From a virus: DNA of 20,493 nucleotides. Under the pieces are notes generated by a model. The model ran no database searches, was not told the DNA's origin, and saw only the letters and a list, made by a program, of their open reading frames with translations. The first letter of the stretch is position 1; each line of letters begins with the position of its first letter. The position numbers and the translations under genes were made by a program. The stretch is from IMG/VR virus record IMGVR_UViG_3300025806_000292, positions 1 through 20,493 of that record. The stretch is one strand, 5' to 3'. Shown one piece after another: positions 7,764 to 15,534 of the stretch.

Positions 7764-9379
7764 GCTATTGAAGCCCTTCCGCGATCATTTACGGCTTGAT
7801 TAATCATTGAAACAATCTGACCACGCCTAGAATTTAACAGCTGATCAAAACCTTTGGTATCATTTGCCTGAATATTAAAGCTTACATTAATGTTTCTATC
7901 GCCAGATACACTTTCACCACCAACGGCACGCTTTAAGTTTTCGTTAGTAGCAATTCTTCCCGATGTTCCCATCGTCAGCAGCTCAGGTCCACGTTCACCC
8001 ACAAGATAAGATTCGCCGCCTCTAACCTGGCCGCCTAATGCCCTACCGCCAGCAATAGCCGTTCCAGCTACAATGCCAGCAGAAGCATAGCCCATTGCTC
8101 TAATGCCTTGAACTGAGGCAAGCCAAGCTAACGGTCCAGCACCGGCAACATAAGCAGACGCCAATGCAGCGGCTTGTTCCGTTGATACAATAATCTGAGC
8201 AATCGCAATGGCTTTTTGGATGGCAAACAATGCTTTCTGTGCATTACTGCCCTCTTCTGCTATCGCTCCTAATTGGCCAACCATATTACTAGCACTAGCC
8301 AAGGCATAATTTTGTATCTGATCTTTTGCATCTTGAACGCGTTGTTCTTCGGCAATCTTTCTATCATTAATTTTTGCGATAGCTCCAAACAAATCTTCTT
8401 CGCGCTTTATATCGTTTTGTTTAGCCGTTTCATCTGCTTTAGCTTTTTGCTCATTAAGCCTAAGAAATAAAGACTGTAACCGTTCTTCATTGGCAACCAT
8501 TTCTTTATTTAAGTTAGCAGTGTCTTTAATGGCCTGCTGCTCTGCCTCGTGAGCTTCTATTTTGTCGTATAAGGTATTAATGGCAGCTCTATTAGCAGCC
8601 TGGGATTCATCAGTTCCAACCTTATACAATGCAATTTCACGCTTAGTCATGCCAAGCGTTTCTGCTTCTTCTTTCAGTTTGTTAATTAATGATTCAGTGG
8701 CATCGGTAGTGGCATCAATGCTTTTGATAGCTTCTTCGCGCAAAAAGGTAAGACGCTCAATCTCTGTCGCGTTTATTTGCATTCTTTCGGCAAAATCTTC
8801 CTGGCTTTCTGTTTCCTTTGCTTGAGCCAAAAAACCATCATAAGTTACTTTTATGCCAGAGCGCTTTTCCTCGTTTAACTCAGCAAGTGCTTTGTCATAT
8901 TCTGCAACTCTAGCCGTAACAAGTGATCTAACGTAAGTCTTTGCAGCTTCACCCAGATTATCGAAATTGCTCTCAAGATCCTTCATGTCTTCTTGCAAAG
9001 CTTTCATGGCTTCGCCAGTGCCGGTCAAGCTATTATATAAAGCTCCAGCTAATATCGCACCAAATGCAATGACAGCACCAGCTACCGCGCCACCAGGGCC
9101 GAACACCGATGCAAGCTGTGGTCCCTGTTGTGCAAGAATAGTAAATGCGCTTGTTCCCATTTGCGCTTGAACCGCGACATCCTGAAGCTGATACGATACT
9201 TGAGTCGCGCCTCCCTTCATCATTTTGAAAGGGGTGACGTTATTTTTTGCAGCAGTACCAAGGTTTTTAGTTTGCGTTTCGGTTTTCTTGCCTTGTTTTT
9301 CTAGGTTATCGAGCTCTTGAGTGGCAGACATTACGCCATCAGTAGTGATCTTAATTCCTAATTCTGCGACATCAGCCAT
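7760..9379 (-). CDS. Tail length tape measure protein
   Basis: A 539-residue protein. The N-terminal part (ELGIKITTDGVMSATQELDN; YQLQDVAVQAQMG near residue 60; ILAQQGPQLASVFGPGGAV) is typical of the TMP_2-type tape measure. Hydrophobic segments lie near 96-115 and 385-445. The middle, about 120-350, is long, charged and helical, and the C-terminal GG-x-V-x-GGESYLVGERGPEL motif around residues 450-468 is a tape measure hallmark. It sets tail length and is ejected with DNA. At roughly 1.5 angstrom per residue, a known rule of thumb, the tail would be about 80 nm, which is short for the class. The start overlaps the end of the frameshifted chaperone by 8 nt. Confidence 0.95.
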   Translation of the reverse strand: MADVAELGIKITTDGVMSATQELDNLEKQGKKTETQTKNLGTAAKNNVTPFKMMKGGATQVSYQLQDVAVQAQMGTSAFTILAQQGPQLASVFGPGGAVAGAVIAFGAILAGALYNSLTGTGEAMKALQEDMKDLESNFDNLGEAAKTYVRSLVTARVAEYDKALAELNEEKRSGIKVTYDGFLAQAKETESQEDFAERMQINATEIERLTFLREEAIKSIDATTDATESLINKLKEEAETLGMTKREIALYKVGTDESQAANRAAINTLYDKIEAHEAEQQAIKDTANLNKEMVANEERLQSLFLRLNEQKAKADETAKQNDIKREEDLFGAIAKINDRKIAEEQRVQDAKDQIQNYALASASNMVGQLGAIAEEGSNAQKALFAIQKAIAIAQIIVSTEQAAALASAYVAGAGPLAWLASVQGIRAMGYASAGIVAGTAIAGGRALGGQVRGGESYLVGERGPELLTMGTSGRIATNENLKRAVGGESVSGDRNINVSFNIQANDTKGFDQLLNSRRGQIVSMINQAVNDRGRASIA

Positions 9380-10054
9380 TTTTGTTTGTCTCTTGATAAT
9401 GTAAGGTATCTAGCCAGCGTATTATGTCCACTTCAAAAGGTGACAAATCGCCATATATGTTTCCGTATGCTTGTATCTCATCATATCCAATTGAACCCTT
9501 ACTGGCATTCTTTAAAGATACAAACATAGACCACAAATATAGCAATTCAGGCTTTAGCTTTGGCACATTTTCAAGCTCTTTGGGCTTTCTGCCTAAACTT
9601 TTCTCAACTTGCTGCAAATTCTGCAAACGGCTAACTTTTGAACCTTCATCATACCCAGCGGCCCAAAACTGCCACTTTGCATAATCTACAATATCTTCAG
9701 TTAGCCCATCGTAAAATTTTTGCGATCAACCACGAACCGGTCAATCTGAGCAGCAATAGCGGGCGAATTGCTATATAAATCTTTTGCCTTGTCTTCACTA
9801 AATTCTACTTCTAGCTTTCCATCCTCAAGGCCGCGCCATCCTTTTGTAATGGCTACCAACAAATAAACCTCGGCATCTTCATCCTTGTTTAACATCTTTC
9901 GATGAAACTCTTTTACAGCGTTTCTGTACTGCTTTGAATCAATACCCCGTACCGAGACATAGAAATCTGTCTCTTTGCCGTCTAATGGGCTTACAATGCG
10001 TATTTCAGCCCCTTCCTCATGCGCTTTAACAGTGTATAGCTCTTTTATATCCAT
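9372..10054 (-). CDS. Tail assembly chaperone GT, -1 ribosomal frameshift product
   Basis: The frame in -1 relative to the chaperone G gene is open from the slippery site at 9713-9719 to a stop at 9372, and it has no convincing start of its own (the first candidate is a TTG at 9626 with no good ribosome site). Slippage at A AAT TTT joins residues 1-114 of G to 113 residues of extension beginning YDGLTEDIVDYAKWQFW, giving a 227-residue GT protein. In lambda and many siphophages, G and GT coat the tape measure and recruit tube subunits. The position, directly between tube and tape measure genes, is exactly as expected. The extension ends within the first codons of the tape measure gene. The frameshift is inferred from sequence only. 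Confidence 0.82.
9701..10054 (-). CDS. Tail assembly chaperone G
   Basis: A 117-residue protein (MDIKELYTVKAHEEGAEIRI ...). An in-frame ATG two codons earlier lies next to the AGGGGA ribosome site, so the ATG at 10054, with about 7 nt spacing, is the better start. The content fits the phage_TAC family: a beta-rich N-terminus followed by helices (SKQYRNAVKEFHRKML, AAIAAQIDRFV-like) and a stretch near residues 65-80 about growth of acidic loops (VAITKGWRGLEDGKLEVEFS). That GW-containing region is typical for siphophage G proteins. The gene starts just after an intrinsic terminator and ends shortly after the slippery site. The short form acts with GT on the tape measure during tail assembly and is absent from virions. 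Confidence 0.85.
   Translation of the reverse strand: MDIKELYTVKAHEEGAEIRIVSPLDGKETDFYVSVRGIDSKQYRNAVKEFHRKMLNKDEDAEVYLLVAITKGWRGLEDGKLEVEFSEDKAKDLYSNSPAIAAQIDRFVVDRKNFTMG
9713..9719 (-). other. Probable -1 programmed frameshift site (A AAT TTT)
   Basis: On the minus strand the zero-frame codons are AAA AAT TTT ACG ATG GGC TAA. The heptamer AAATTTT follows the X XXY YYZ rule in the right phase, three codons before the G stop, and the -1 frame continues for 113 codons. I see no obvious strong downstream stem by eye. Confidence 0.8.
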
Positions 10055-10070
10055 TATCATCCCCTATGAT

Positions 10071-10094
10071 AAAAAAGGGGCCGTTAAGCCCCTT
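10071..10094 (-). terminator. Intrinsic terminator after the tail tube gene
   Basis: The minus-strand RNA forms AAGGGGC-UUAACG-GCCCCUU, a 7-bp stem counting the AA/UU closing pairs, and ends in six U. It lies between the tube gene stop (10101) and the chaperone G start (10054). Confidence 0.85.
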
Positions 10095-10100
10095 GTAGCT

Positions 10101-11012
10101 TTAGGCATCTGCCCGAGTAACTTTAATTTGAGTAGCTTCGCCGCTATCGTACAATGCCACGAAATCAAGTGATATTGTAATTGCACCAGGGCCGCCTACC
10201 TCAGGATTGCCAGAATTATATTTCACTTTTGGCAGATCTACAGTGTAGCTATTTCCAGCAAGGTCGGTAAGCACAAACTGAATGCTCGATTCAGTCTCAG
10301 CGATAAACTTGTCAATTAAAGTGGAATCTTCAAAGTAAGCAGTAATTGAACCAGTCACCATTGACTTGCCAATGGATGGCTCAAGGCTTTCGTCACTGCC
10401 AACTACATAAAGTGCCTCCATTCCGTTATCAATGCTTAACTCTAAAGCAGTAACAACAGCAATGCCAGATCCGCCTTCAGTGATTGAACCGGTAAAGGAA
10501 TCAAACGGAGCTGTAGTTGTTTCAGCGTTATAAGTGGCACCGGTAACGGCAGTCGATGCAACAGCAAAGCCCTTGCCAACAATACCAAACGATCCAGTAA
10601 CCATTGAGTTAGGGGCAATGGACAAAGACAAAGTATTCATACTGCAGCCAGTGGACCTGAGGTACTTTCCAATATCTTCGTGATGGCGCTCTACAGTAAA
10701 GCTTCTGCGAGTAGTGCCAGCTTTTAATACATCAGTCGCCCAAGTACCTGCAAGCGCAGCTTCAAGCAAATCATCATAAGAGCCATAAGACATCTCAAAA
10801 TTGATATCACCTGCAACGCTTTTGTTGCCATGCCGAAAGTGAGCTACTTGGCGATCTTCGCGCAATTCCTCAGATTCGATAGCATCTTTTGACAGACCTA
10901 ATGTAGTACCGTTGTGGCGTACAGGAGTGAATACAGGAGTAGTTGGCGTAGTCCCGAAAGTTGATTCGGCGACATAGGCTAAATCGTGTCTGGAGCCGGT
11001 TGCGATTGTCAT
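10101..11012 (-). CDS. Major tail tube protein
   Basis: A 303-residue protein. The N-terminus (RHDLAYVAESTFGTTPTTPV), the block ESEELREDRQVAHFRHGNKS, and GDINFEMSYGSYDDLLEAAL near residue 75 are characteristic of the phage_tail_tube_2 family of siphophage tube subunits. The rest is beta-rich with Gly/Ser/Thr surface loops (FDSFTGSITEGGSGIAVVTA). The tube polymerises around the tape measure and conducts DNA. The start has GAGGT with 8-nt spacing. It sits between the tail terminator gene and the G/GT chaperone, as usual, and is followed directly by an intrinsic terminator, consistent with the high copy number of the product. Confidence 0.9.
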   Translation of the reverse strand: MTIATGSRHDLAYVAESTFGTTPTTPVFTPVRHNGTTLGLSKDAIESEELREDRQVAHFRHGNKSVAGDINFEMSYGSYDDLLEAALAGTWATDVLKAGTTRRSFTVERHHEDIGKYLRSTGCSMNTLSLSIAPNSMVTGSFGIVGKGFAVASTAVTGATYNAETTTAPFDSFTGSITEGGSGIAVVTALELSIDNGMEALYVVGSDESLEPSIGKSMVTGSITAYFEDSTLIDKFIAETESSIQFVLTDLAGNSYTVDLPKVKYNSGNPEVGGPGAITISLDFVALYDSGEATQIKVTRADA

Positions 11013-11017
11013 AATTT

Positions 11018-11434
11018 TTACCTCGGGGCTACGTGAGCCATATAATTAATTGATACTGAAATAACGAATCTATCTTCGTCGATAAGTCCTGCATTGCGCG
11101 ATACATTACCAAGCCGAACATATACTCCATTATACAATAGATCAGTTCCACGTTTAAAATGATCAGCAATTGCATCCGCTTTAGTTTCTGCCGCGCCTTT
11201 CCCTTTACCAGCAGGAGCAAAGATATCTATCTGGTATATTCCAATATATTGATCAATACCATTATTGCCCAGCGCTGCTTGCTCTGTCGGTGCGGGCAAA
11301 TGTGTCGGCCTTAAATATAAAGCCGTTTTTGTGGGCTTGAAAGCAATATTCTCCCAGGCCACTGGCGATGAACCAGACAAAGTATTTAACCTGGAATCAA
11401 GCGCGCCGCTAATATCTTTAAATACTGTAGTCAC
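11018..11434 (-). CDS. Tail terminator-like protein (DUF4128 / gpU type)
   Basis: A 138-residue protein starting at a GTG that overlaps the upstream stop (GTGA) with AAGG about 8 nt ahead. The pattern fits DUF4128-type tail terminators: a helical N-terminus with ALDSRLNTL, an AWENIAF strand, LYLRPTHLPAPTEQA, then QYIGIYQIDIFAPAGKGKGA, a helix ETKADAIADHF, and a C-terminal FVISVSINYMAHV strand. Such proteins cap the finished tail tube and bind the head connector. Position immediately before the tube gene supports this. I recognise the family from memory rather than by search. Confidence 0.83.
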   Translation of the reverse strand: MTTVFKDISGALDSRLNTLSGSSPVAWENIAFKPTKTALYLRPTHLPAPTEQAALGNNGIDQYIGIYQIDIFAPAGKGKGAAETKADAIADHFKRGTDLLYNGVYVRLGNVSRNAGLIDEDRFVISVSINYMAHVAPR

Positions 11435-11871
11435 TTTTCAACCTTCTGTATGGCTCTTGCTATAGCCGATTCAAATGCCGCAATAGTCGTTCTCACCATC
11501 CCTGAGGGAGCTTGAGTAGACCAGCCATATTCAACGCGGTAAGCATAAGGCAAATTATTTGATAACCATAAAACGCCATCGCCCTTCTGGCTTTCAATTA
11601 CCGCTGTCATTTTACCAATAGTAGCATTTCCGTTTTTATCTTTTGCATCTAAAACGCCAGTTGCAGGAGTGTTAACGGAAGCTTGCCAGTTACCTCGTAA
11701 TCTACCGCCGGTATAACCTTTTGGCGGCTTGCTTTTCCATATTGACGGATTTCCGACAGGTGTCGCTTTAATTACTTTTCCAAACAAGTCTAAAGCTACC
11801 GCTTGCTTAACGTCATCAACATTGCGCTCGGTCTTTTCGGCAAACTCTTTAAGATCTAAGCTGAAGCTCAT
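11431..11871 (-). CDS. Tail completion / head-tail joining protein (HK97 gp10-like)
   Basis: A 146-residue protein if translation starts at MSFSLDLKEFAEKT (ATG at 11871). The open frame extends 14 codons further upstream, but deep inside the previous gene. The pattern is that of the HK97 gp10 family: N-terminal helix LKEFAEKTERNVDDVKQAVA, then KVIKATPVGNPSIWKSKPPK, GYTGGRLRGNWQASVN, and a central YAYRVEYGWSTQAPSGMVR ending in a C-terminal helix. The TPVGNP...TGGRLRGNW stretch is diagnostic. It joins tails to heads. The ribosome site is weak, and the gene overlaps the previous one by 23 nt, so coupling is likely. Confidence 0.85.
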   Translation of the reverse strand: MSFSLDLKEFAEKTERNVDDVKQAVALDLFGKVIKATPVGNPSIWKSKPPKGYTGGRLRGNWQASVNTPATGVLDAKDKNGNATIGKMTAVIESQKGDGVLWLSNNLPYAYRVEYGWSTQAPSGMVRTTIAAFESAIARAIQKVEK

Positions 11872-12205
11872 AATATACATCCACGCCAGACGGGGAAACT
11901 TCTTTAACAGCAATTACCTTATAATCAGTCGAATCAAACAAAACATTATCATCAATCAACGGAATGCCTTTACCGGCCTCAACCAAAAGCTTAATATCAC
12001 TTTCTTGCACTGCCTGTGACGCCTTCTCAGACTGCGAAAATTGCGCTCTAACAGACTTTGCATTTATTGTAGTCGTACTACCACCAGAATAAGAACCTGT
12101 AGCAGGGTTAAACGTAGAGCCACTGGCGCGAGTTATAACCGCAACAGCTCCAAAGTTATCAATTAACCTAGAGGCAGTTTGTTGCAAAGTCGCATAATCA
12201 AACAC
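11849..12205 (-). CDS. Head-tail connector / stopper-type protein
   Basis: A 118-residue protein starting at GTG (12205) over the stop of the upstream gene with GAGGG 6 nt ahead. An N-terminal helix (DYATLQQTASRLIDNFG) is followed by strands: VAVITRASGSTFNPATGSY, SVRAQFSQSEK, DIKLLVEAGKGIPLIDDNVL, and DYKVIAVKEVSPSGVDVYYE. This small barrel layout matches head-closure (stopper) proteins of siphophages, which close the portal after packaging. Position between the DnaT-like connector and the gp10-like protein agrees. The family is inferred from layout and order rather than by a diagnostic motif. Confidence 0.75.
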   Translation of the reverse strand: MFDYATLQQTASRLIDNFGAVAVITRASGSTFNPATGSYSGGSTTTINAKSVRAQFSQSEKASQAVQESDIKLLVEAGKGIPLIDDNVLFDSTDYKVIAVKEVSPSGVDVYYELQLRS

Positions 12206-12668
12206 GCGTTACCCTCATAGTATTGATTACTAATTTCTTTAGCTTTGTTTCAGCTGCAGTCAAATAGGTGTCAGGGCGCGAAGATGCTTTGTATGCAACC
12301 TCCAAGCCATCAACCTTTTCGCGAATAGTTTCACGACCTTGGTTAGCTAGAGGATTAACTCCACCATCAATAGCAATGCACAATTCCATTTCAGCTTCTT
12401 TCAGCAACTTTGGAATAACATCAGAGTCCACGTAATAATTATCAATCTCAGCGCCATATCTAGGCCATTGCAAAGCTTGATCAATATCTGACTTAGTGCC
12501 AATAAACGTTTTTGACTCTAGGTAATCCATAGCCTGGATAATTAATACAGCAGCAGTCCCGGTCAGAGTTACACCGCGATCAGCTGCATAAGTTGCAAGA
12601 TCAGCTTCGCTAACATAAGAATTAGACGTCTCTGAGCCTGTTCCTGTTTCTACTACAATAGTCGCCAT
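12198..12668 (-). CDS. Head-tail connector, 'DnaT-like' adaptor family
   Basis: A 156-residue protein. The start ETGTGSETSNSYVSEADLA, then AIQAMDYLES-like (LIIQAMDYLESKTFIGTK) and QALQWPRYGAEIDNY with a helical C-terminus match the family widely labelled 'putative DnaT-like ssDNA binding protein' (DnaT_2). These sit in the position of HK97 gp6-type adaptors, below the portal. A connector role is more likely than DNA replication. The ATG overlaps the upstream stop (TAATG) with a GAGGA site. The family call is confident; the adaptor role follows from gene order. Confidence 0.82.
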   Translation of the reverse strand: MATIVVETGTGSETSNSYVSEADLATYAADRGVTLTGTAAVLIIQAMDYLESKTFIGTKSDIDQALQWPRYGAEIDNYYVDSDVIPKLLKEAEMELCIAIDGGVNPLANQGRETIREKVDGLEVAYKASSRPDTYLTAAETKLKKLVINTMRVTRV

Positions 12669-13489
12669 TATGCGTCCTCAAACCATCCGTAAATCGAACC
12701 GCCTACCCTGCAAGATTTATCTACCGATGCAGTCAGGCCAAAAACAATACCTTCGCCAAATGACGGCGGTACAGGGAAAGAAAAAGTGACACTTCCATCC
12801 TGTAAATCTACACTGCCTAAAGGCAACAGCAAAAAAGGATTAACAAATATATTTCCATTGTAACTGCTTGATACAAGTCTAATTGTAACCCTTGAATCGG
12901 CATTAGCACTTGAACTGCCAGCAACAGCGCCAGCAATAAACCCGCGTTTTCCTTTTGGGACCATTCTTGCCGATGATGTCATTAACAATTTATTCGTCAA
13001 TATCTCAGCGTATGTAATGCCGCTATTTGAAATTATGATATCACCAGCAGCTTTTAAATTGCTGCCTACAGTCATAACATGCATCTCATTAATAAAATAA
13101 ATATCAGTGGCGGCAGTTAAAACAGGAGTTAGCCCGTTAAGCGTTATTGTTACAACATGCTCAATCAAGTTTACGTCAAGGTAATGCAACTCAATTGTTC
13201 TAATTCCAGTACCAGCAGCAGAGTCATTTGCGCTAGTACTTACAATGCTCATCTGTGCCCCGCCAATAGCAGGACCAGTAAAATTACCATTCGACCAAAT
13301 TACAGCGTTTTCTTGACTGCCTGCAAACGTCCTTTCGCCAAAAGCTGCAAACCCATAAGCATTAGGAACCTTACCGCGAGCAATATCGTTTTCAATATTA
13401 TCAATAGGTAAGCGATCTAATCGGGTGACTAATTCGTGAGAAGTATCGGCCTTTGCTGAAGTCGATAGTCTAATGCCTTGAGCTGCCAT
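12668..13489 (-). CDS. Unknown beta-rich virion-associated protein
   Basis: A 273-residue protein between the capsid-side genes and the connectors. It has no signal peptide, catalytic motif or membrane segment. The central part (STSANDSAAGTGIRTIELHY, LDVNLIEHVVTITLNG, LTPVLTAATDIYFINEMHVM) is beta-rich and recalls, from memory, a protein common in aquatic phage genomes near the capsid gene with no settled function. The C-terminal half (KGKRGFIAGAVAGSSSANAD onwards) also looks like beta strands. A virion surface, decoration or spike role is possible, but I do not assign it. TAATG overlaps link it to both neighbours, so it is translated with the connector block. Confidence 0.75.
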   Translation of the reverse strand: MAAQGIRLSTSAKADTSHELVTRLDRLPIDNIENDIARGKVPNAYGFAAFGERTFAGSQENAVIWSNGNFTGPAIGGAQMSIVSTSANDSAAGTGIRTIELHYLDVNLIEHVVTITLNGLTPVLTAATDIYFINEMHVMTVGSNLKAAGDIIISNSGITYAEILTNKLLMTSSARMVPKGKRGFIAGAVAGSSSANADSRVTIRLVSSSYNGNIFVNPFLLLPLGSVDLQDGSVTFSFPVPPSFGEGIVFGLTASVDKSCRVGGSIYGWFEDA

Positions 13490-13632
13490 TATTTGCCCTT
13501 TTTGGCTTTGGCTTTTGTTTCTTTAACTTGCGGCTTATCAGACCATAAAACGTCTAATCTGTTCATATCAGACTTATTGATTACAGCGTAACCATAAGCA
13601 CTATCTTTTCTAACTACTTTTACCGTTTCCAT
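13489..13632 (-). CDS. Small Lys-rich protein after capsid (47 aa)
   Basis: An ATG at 13632 follows AGGAG by 7 nt and opens 47 codons: METVKVVRKDSAYGYAVINK, then a short SDMNRLDVLWSDKPQ and a Lys/Ala tail ending AKAKKGK. The stop overlaps the next start (TAATG). The strong ribosome site lies inside the U-run of the capsid terminator, so only transcripts that read through carry it. No family is recognised. Small proteins of about this size with an N-terminal strand and basic tail occur at this locus in other siphophages; function is unknown. Confidence 0.78.
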   Translation of the reverse strand: METVKVVRKDSAYGYAVINKSDMNRLDVLWSDKPQVKETKAKAKKGK

Positions 13633-13644
13633 TTTGTAACTCCT

Positions 13645-13672
13645 AAAAAGCCACCCCCCGAAAGAGGTGGCT
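13645..13672 (-). terminator. Intrinsic terminator after the major capsid gene
   Basis: The minus-strand RNA forms a 9-bp stem AGCCACCUC/GGGGUGGCU (one U-G pair) with loop UUUCGG and is followed by a run of five U. It begins 11 nt after the capsid stop codon. Confidence 0.88.
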
Positions 13673-13682
13673 AGTTTCAGAC

Positions 13683-14837
13683 TTAACCCAACAGTAGCGC
13701 AGTGTGCTCTGGCTTGATGTTTTTAACACCCCAAGCCAAACCAACTTCGTAACGTACTTTTCTGTAGCCTTTGTACATTGCAAATTCCATAGTCAGACCT
13801 GAGCGCGGATCAGTGATCAAGATCACATCTTCAGCCATATCACCTTCTTCAGGACGGGCAGGAGCGCGAGCAGCTAGGACTAGGGCAGAGCGGTTAAACG
13901 CCATGTTACGAGCAGCAGCAGCAACTACAGTAATAGCAGTAGCAGAAGCAGCAATAGCCTTGCGTAAACCAGGAGCAGACAAAGTAATAGTGCCGCCACC
14001 AGATACATCAGCATCACCAGAAATTACTACATACTTCTCTGAATCGCCTGCAAAGCTGATAACGTCGCCAGAAACGATAGTACCAGTACCAGCAGAAGCC
14101 AGAGTGATAACAGTCGCGCCAGCAGCATAACCAGAATCGTCAGTAGTAGCAGAGGCAGCAGTACCGGCAACGCTATTTTGGATCTGAGCTGATTCACGCA
14201 AAGGCATACCAGCAAGATCAAGCAGAACACCCTGGCGAAGCATAGACTCAGTACCAGCAGCATTTACAGCAGATTGCTTACCGATAAAGTTTGCACCAGC
14301 AGCAGTGTTCAGAACCAGTTGGTTCTCGCTTACTGGGCTACCATTGTCCTTGAGGATCTTGAGGACGTTTGAAGCATCGGTGTAATCGTTAGCAGTGCCG
14401 AAAGGAGTTGAGCCAGCAGTACCGTATGCGCGGCTGAAAGTGCTTTGCAGGTTAGCAAGGTCAAGTTCAACTTCGTTTGCAACAGCGCGGATAGCCTGTG
14501 CAATCTTGTTTGCGCGAGTACCCATGTAGCCTGGTCCAGTGTTCAACTTCTTCTGGTCATCACCAATGAAACCAAACTCAGCAGCGCGAGACTTGGTGAT
14601 CTGGATGATGCTAGAACCAGAGGTTTGACCAGTAGGGTCGGGTATAGTCATAGAAGGAGTAATGTCTGCAACGTTACCAGCAGGCTCTACATCTACAACA
14701 ATGTTTTGGTTGATACCGGCGCGCTCTGCGCTGGCGTTCATAGTTACAGCGGGGATAAGCCCGGTTAGTTCGCGTGATACTACGTCAAGTGCTTCGTAGA
14801 TATCGGGAACGATTGAGGAAATAGTATTCTCAGCCAT
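13683..14837 (-). CDS. Major capsid protein, P22 coat family
   Basis: A 384-residue protein. The N-terminus NTISSIVPDIYEALDVVSRE, followed by LTGLIPAV, is typical of the P22 coat protein family (P22_CoatProtein), as is the C-terminal DPRSGLTMEFAMYKGYRKV. The product should adopt the HK97 fold. Residues about 239-306 hold an inserted beta module (TVITLASAGTGTIVSGDVIS ... EKYVVI) resembling one in the tail protein at 7185-7763. The start follows AGGT with 8-nt spacing. It lies directly after the scaffold gene and is followed by an intrinsic terminator. No protease gene is seen, which fits P22-like assembly where the scaffold is released rather than cut. Confidence 0.92.
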   Translation of the reverse strand: MAENTISSIVPDIYEALDVVSRELTGLIPAVTMNASAERAGINQNIVVDVEPAGNVADITPSMTIPDPTGQTSGSSIIQITKSRAAEFGFIGDDQKKLNTGPGYMGTRANKIAQAIRAVANEVELDLANLQSTFSRAYGTAGSTPFGTANDYTDASNVLKILKDNGSPVSENQLVLNTAAGANFIGKQSAVNAAGTESMLRQGVLLDLAGMPLRESAQIQNSVAGTAASATTDDSGYAAGATVITLASAGTGTIVSGDVISFAGDSEKYVVISGDADVSGGGTITLSAPGLRKAIAASATAITVVAAAARNMAFNRSALVLAARAPARPEEGDMAEDVILITDPRSGLTMEFAMYKGYRKVRYEVGLAWGVKNIKPEHTALLLG

Positions 14838-14850
14838 TTTAATTTACCTA

Positions 14851-15504
14851 TCAATTATCAGTTATAATTCCGCCGGATTTCACAAAGTCCATCCTTTTTG
14901 CGGGGTTAAGTGCCTCAAATTCGGCACGACTTCTTACCTTTGTGGCACCGCCACTATTTGAGCCACCAGAAGCACCGCCGCCTGATGATTGATTGCCCTT
15001 CAATAACGCCGAATATCTAGCGTCATTTTTAAACTCTGTTTTCAAGTCGTCAAATGTAGAAACGGTCAAGTTACCAGAATTATCGGTTACTTTAACACCG
15101 TCCTCGTGAAACTTCAATCTGCGCCCAATAAACTCAGATAGCAGCTCGGCATTGGTTCCGTCTGCCAATTCTGCAGCAATTTTCATTGCAGTATTGACCT
15201 GCTTTTCTTTCGCAATATTACCGCGTAAATCATTCAATTCCGCAATAGTTGCTTGGTATCTTTCTTCGGATGACTTATGCAGTTGCTCATAGTCGCCTTT
15301 TTCTTTTGCAATTCGTTCACGCTCTGCCTGTGATTCTTCTTCGATTGCGCGCTTTGCTGTTTTGGCTTTTTTAGCCTCAGTCAGCAGCTCATCCATCTTG
15401 GCTTTCATAGCTGCATTCTCTGCCATTAATTGAGATAGATCTACCGTTGATTCTTGCGCTTGCTCCTGCGTTGCTTCTTGCGTTACTGTTTCTTCTTCAC
15501 TCAT
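14851..15504 (-). CDS. Capsid scaffolding protein
   Basis: A 217-residue protein from ATG at 15504 (AAGGTG 6 nt ahead); a frame opening three codons earlier at GTG would consume the ribosome site. It is acidic and Gln/Glu-rich at the N-terminus, with a coiled coil (MAENAAMKAKMDELLTEAKK onwards) from about residue 25 to 105. A Gly/Ser-rich linker (SSGGGASGGSNSGG) follows near residue 175, then the C-terminal motif RSRAEFEALNPAKRMDFVKS seen in many phage scaffolds, including those linked to P22-type coats. Position immediately before the capsid gene agrees. It guides procapsid assembly. No protease domain is visible. Confidence 0.88.
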   Translation of the reverse strand: MSEEETVTQEATQEQAQESTVDLSQLMAENAAMKAKMDELLTEAKKAKTAKRAIEEESQAERERIAKEKGDYEQLHKSSEERYQATIAELNDLRGNIAKEKQVNTAMKIAAELADGTNAELLSEFIGRRLKFHEDGVKVTDNSGNLTVSTFDDLKTEFKNDARYSALLKGNQSSGGGASGGSNSGGATKVRSRAEFEALNPAKRMDFVKSGGIITDN

Positions 15505-15534
15505 TTTTATCACCTTTGGTCACAAACCAGACGA

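Noticed and set aside
9372-9626. The 84-codon frame starting at TTG 9626 as an independent gene.
   Set aside because: No ribosome site precedes the TTG, and the frame is open upstream to the slippery site, so it is better explained as the GT extension.
13771-14130. A 119-codon plus-strand frame within the major capsid gene.
   Set aside because: It lies wholly antisense to a well-recognised gene and has an unstructured, biased composition; a shadow frame.
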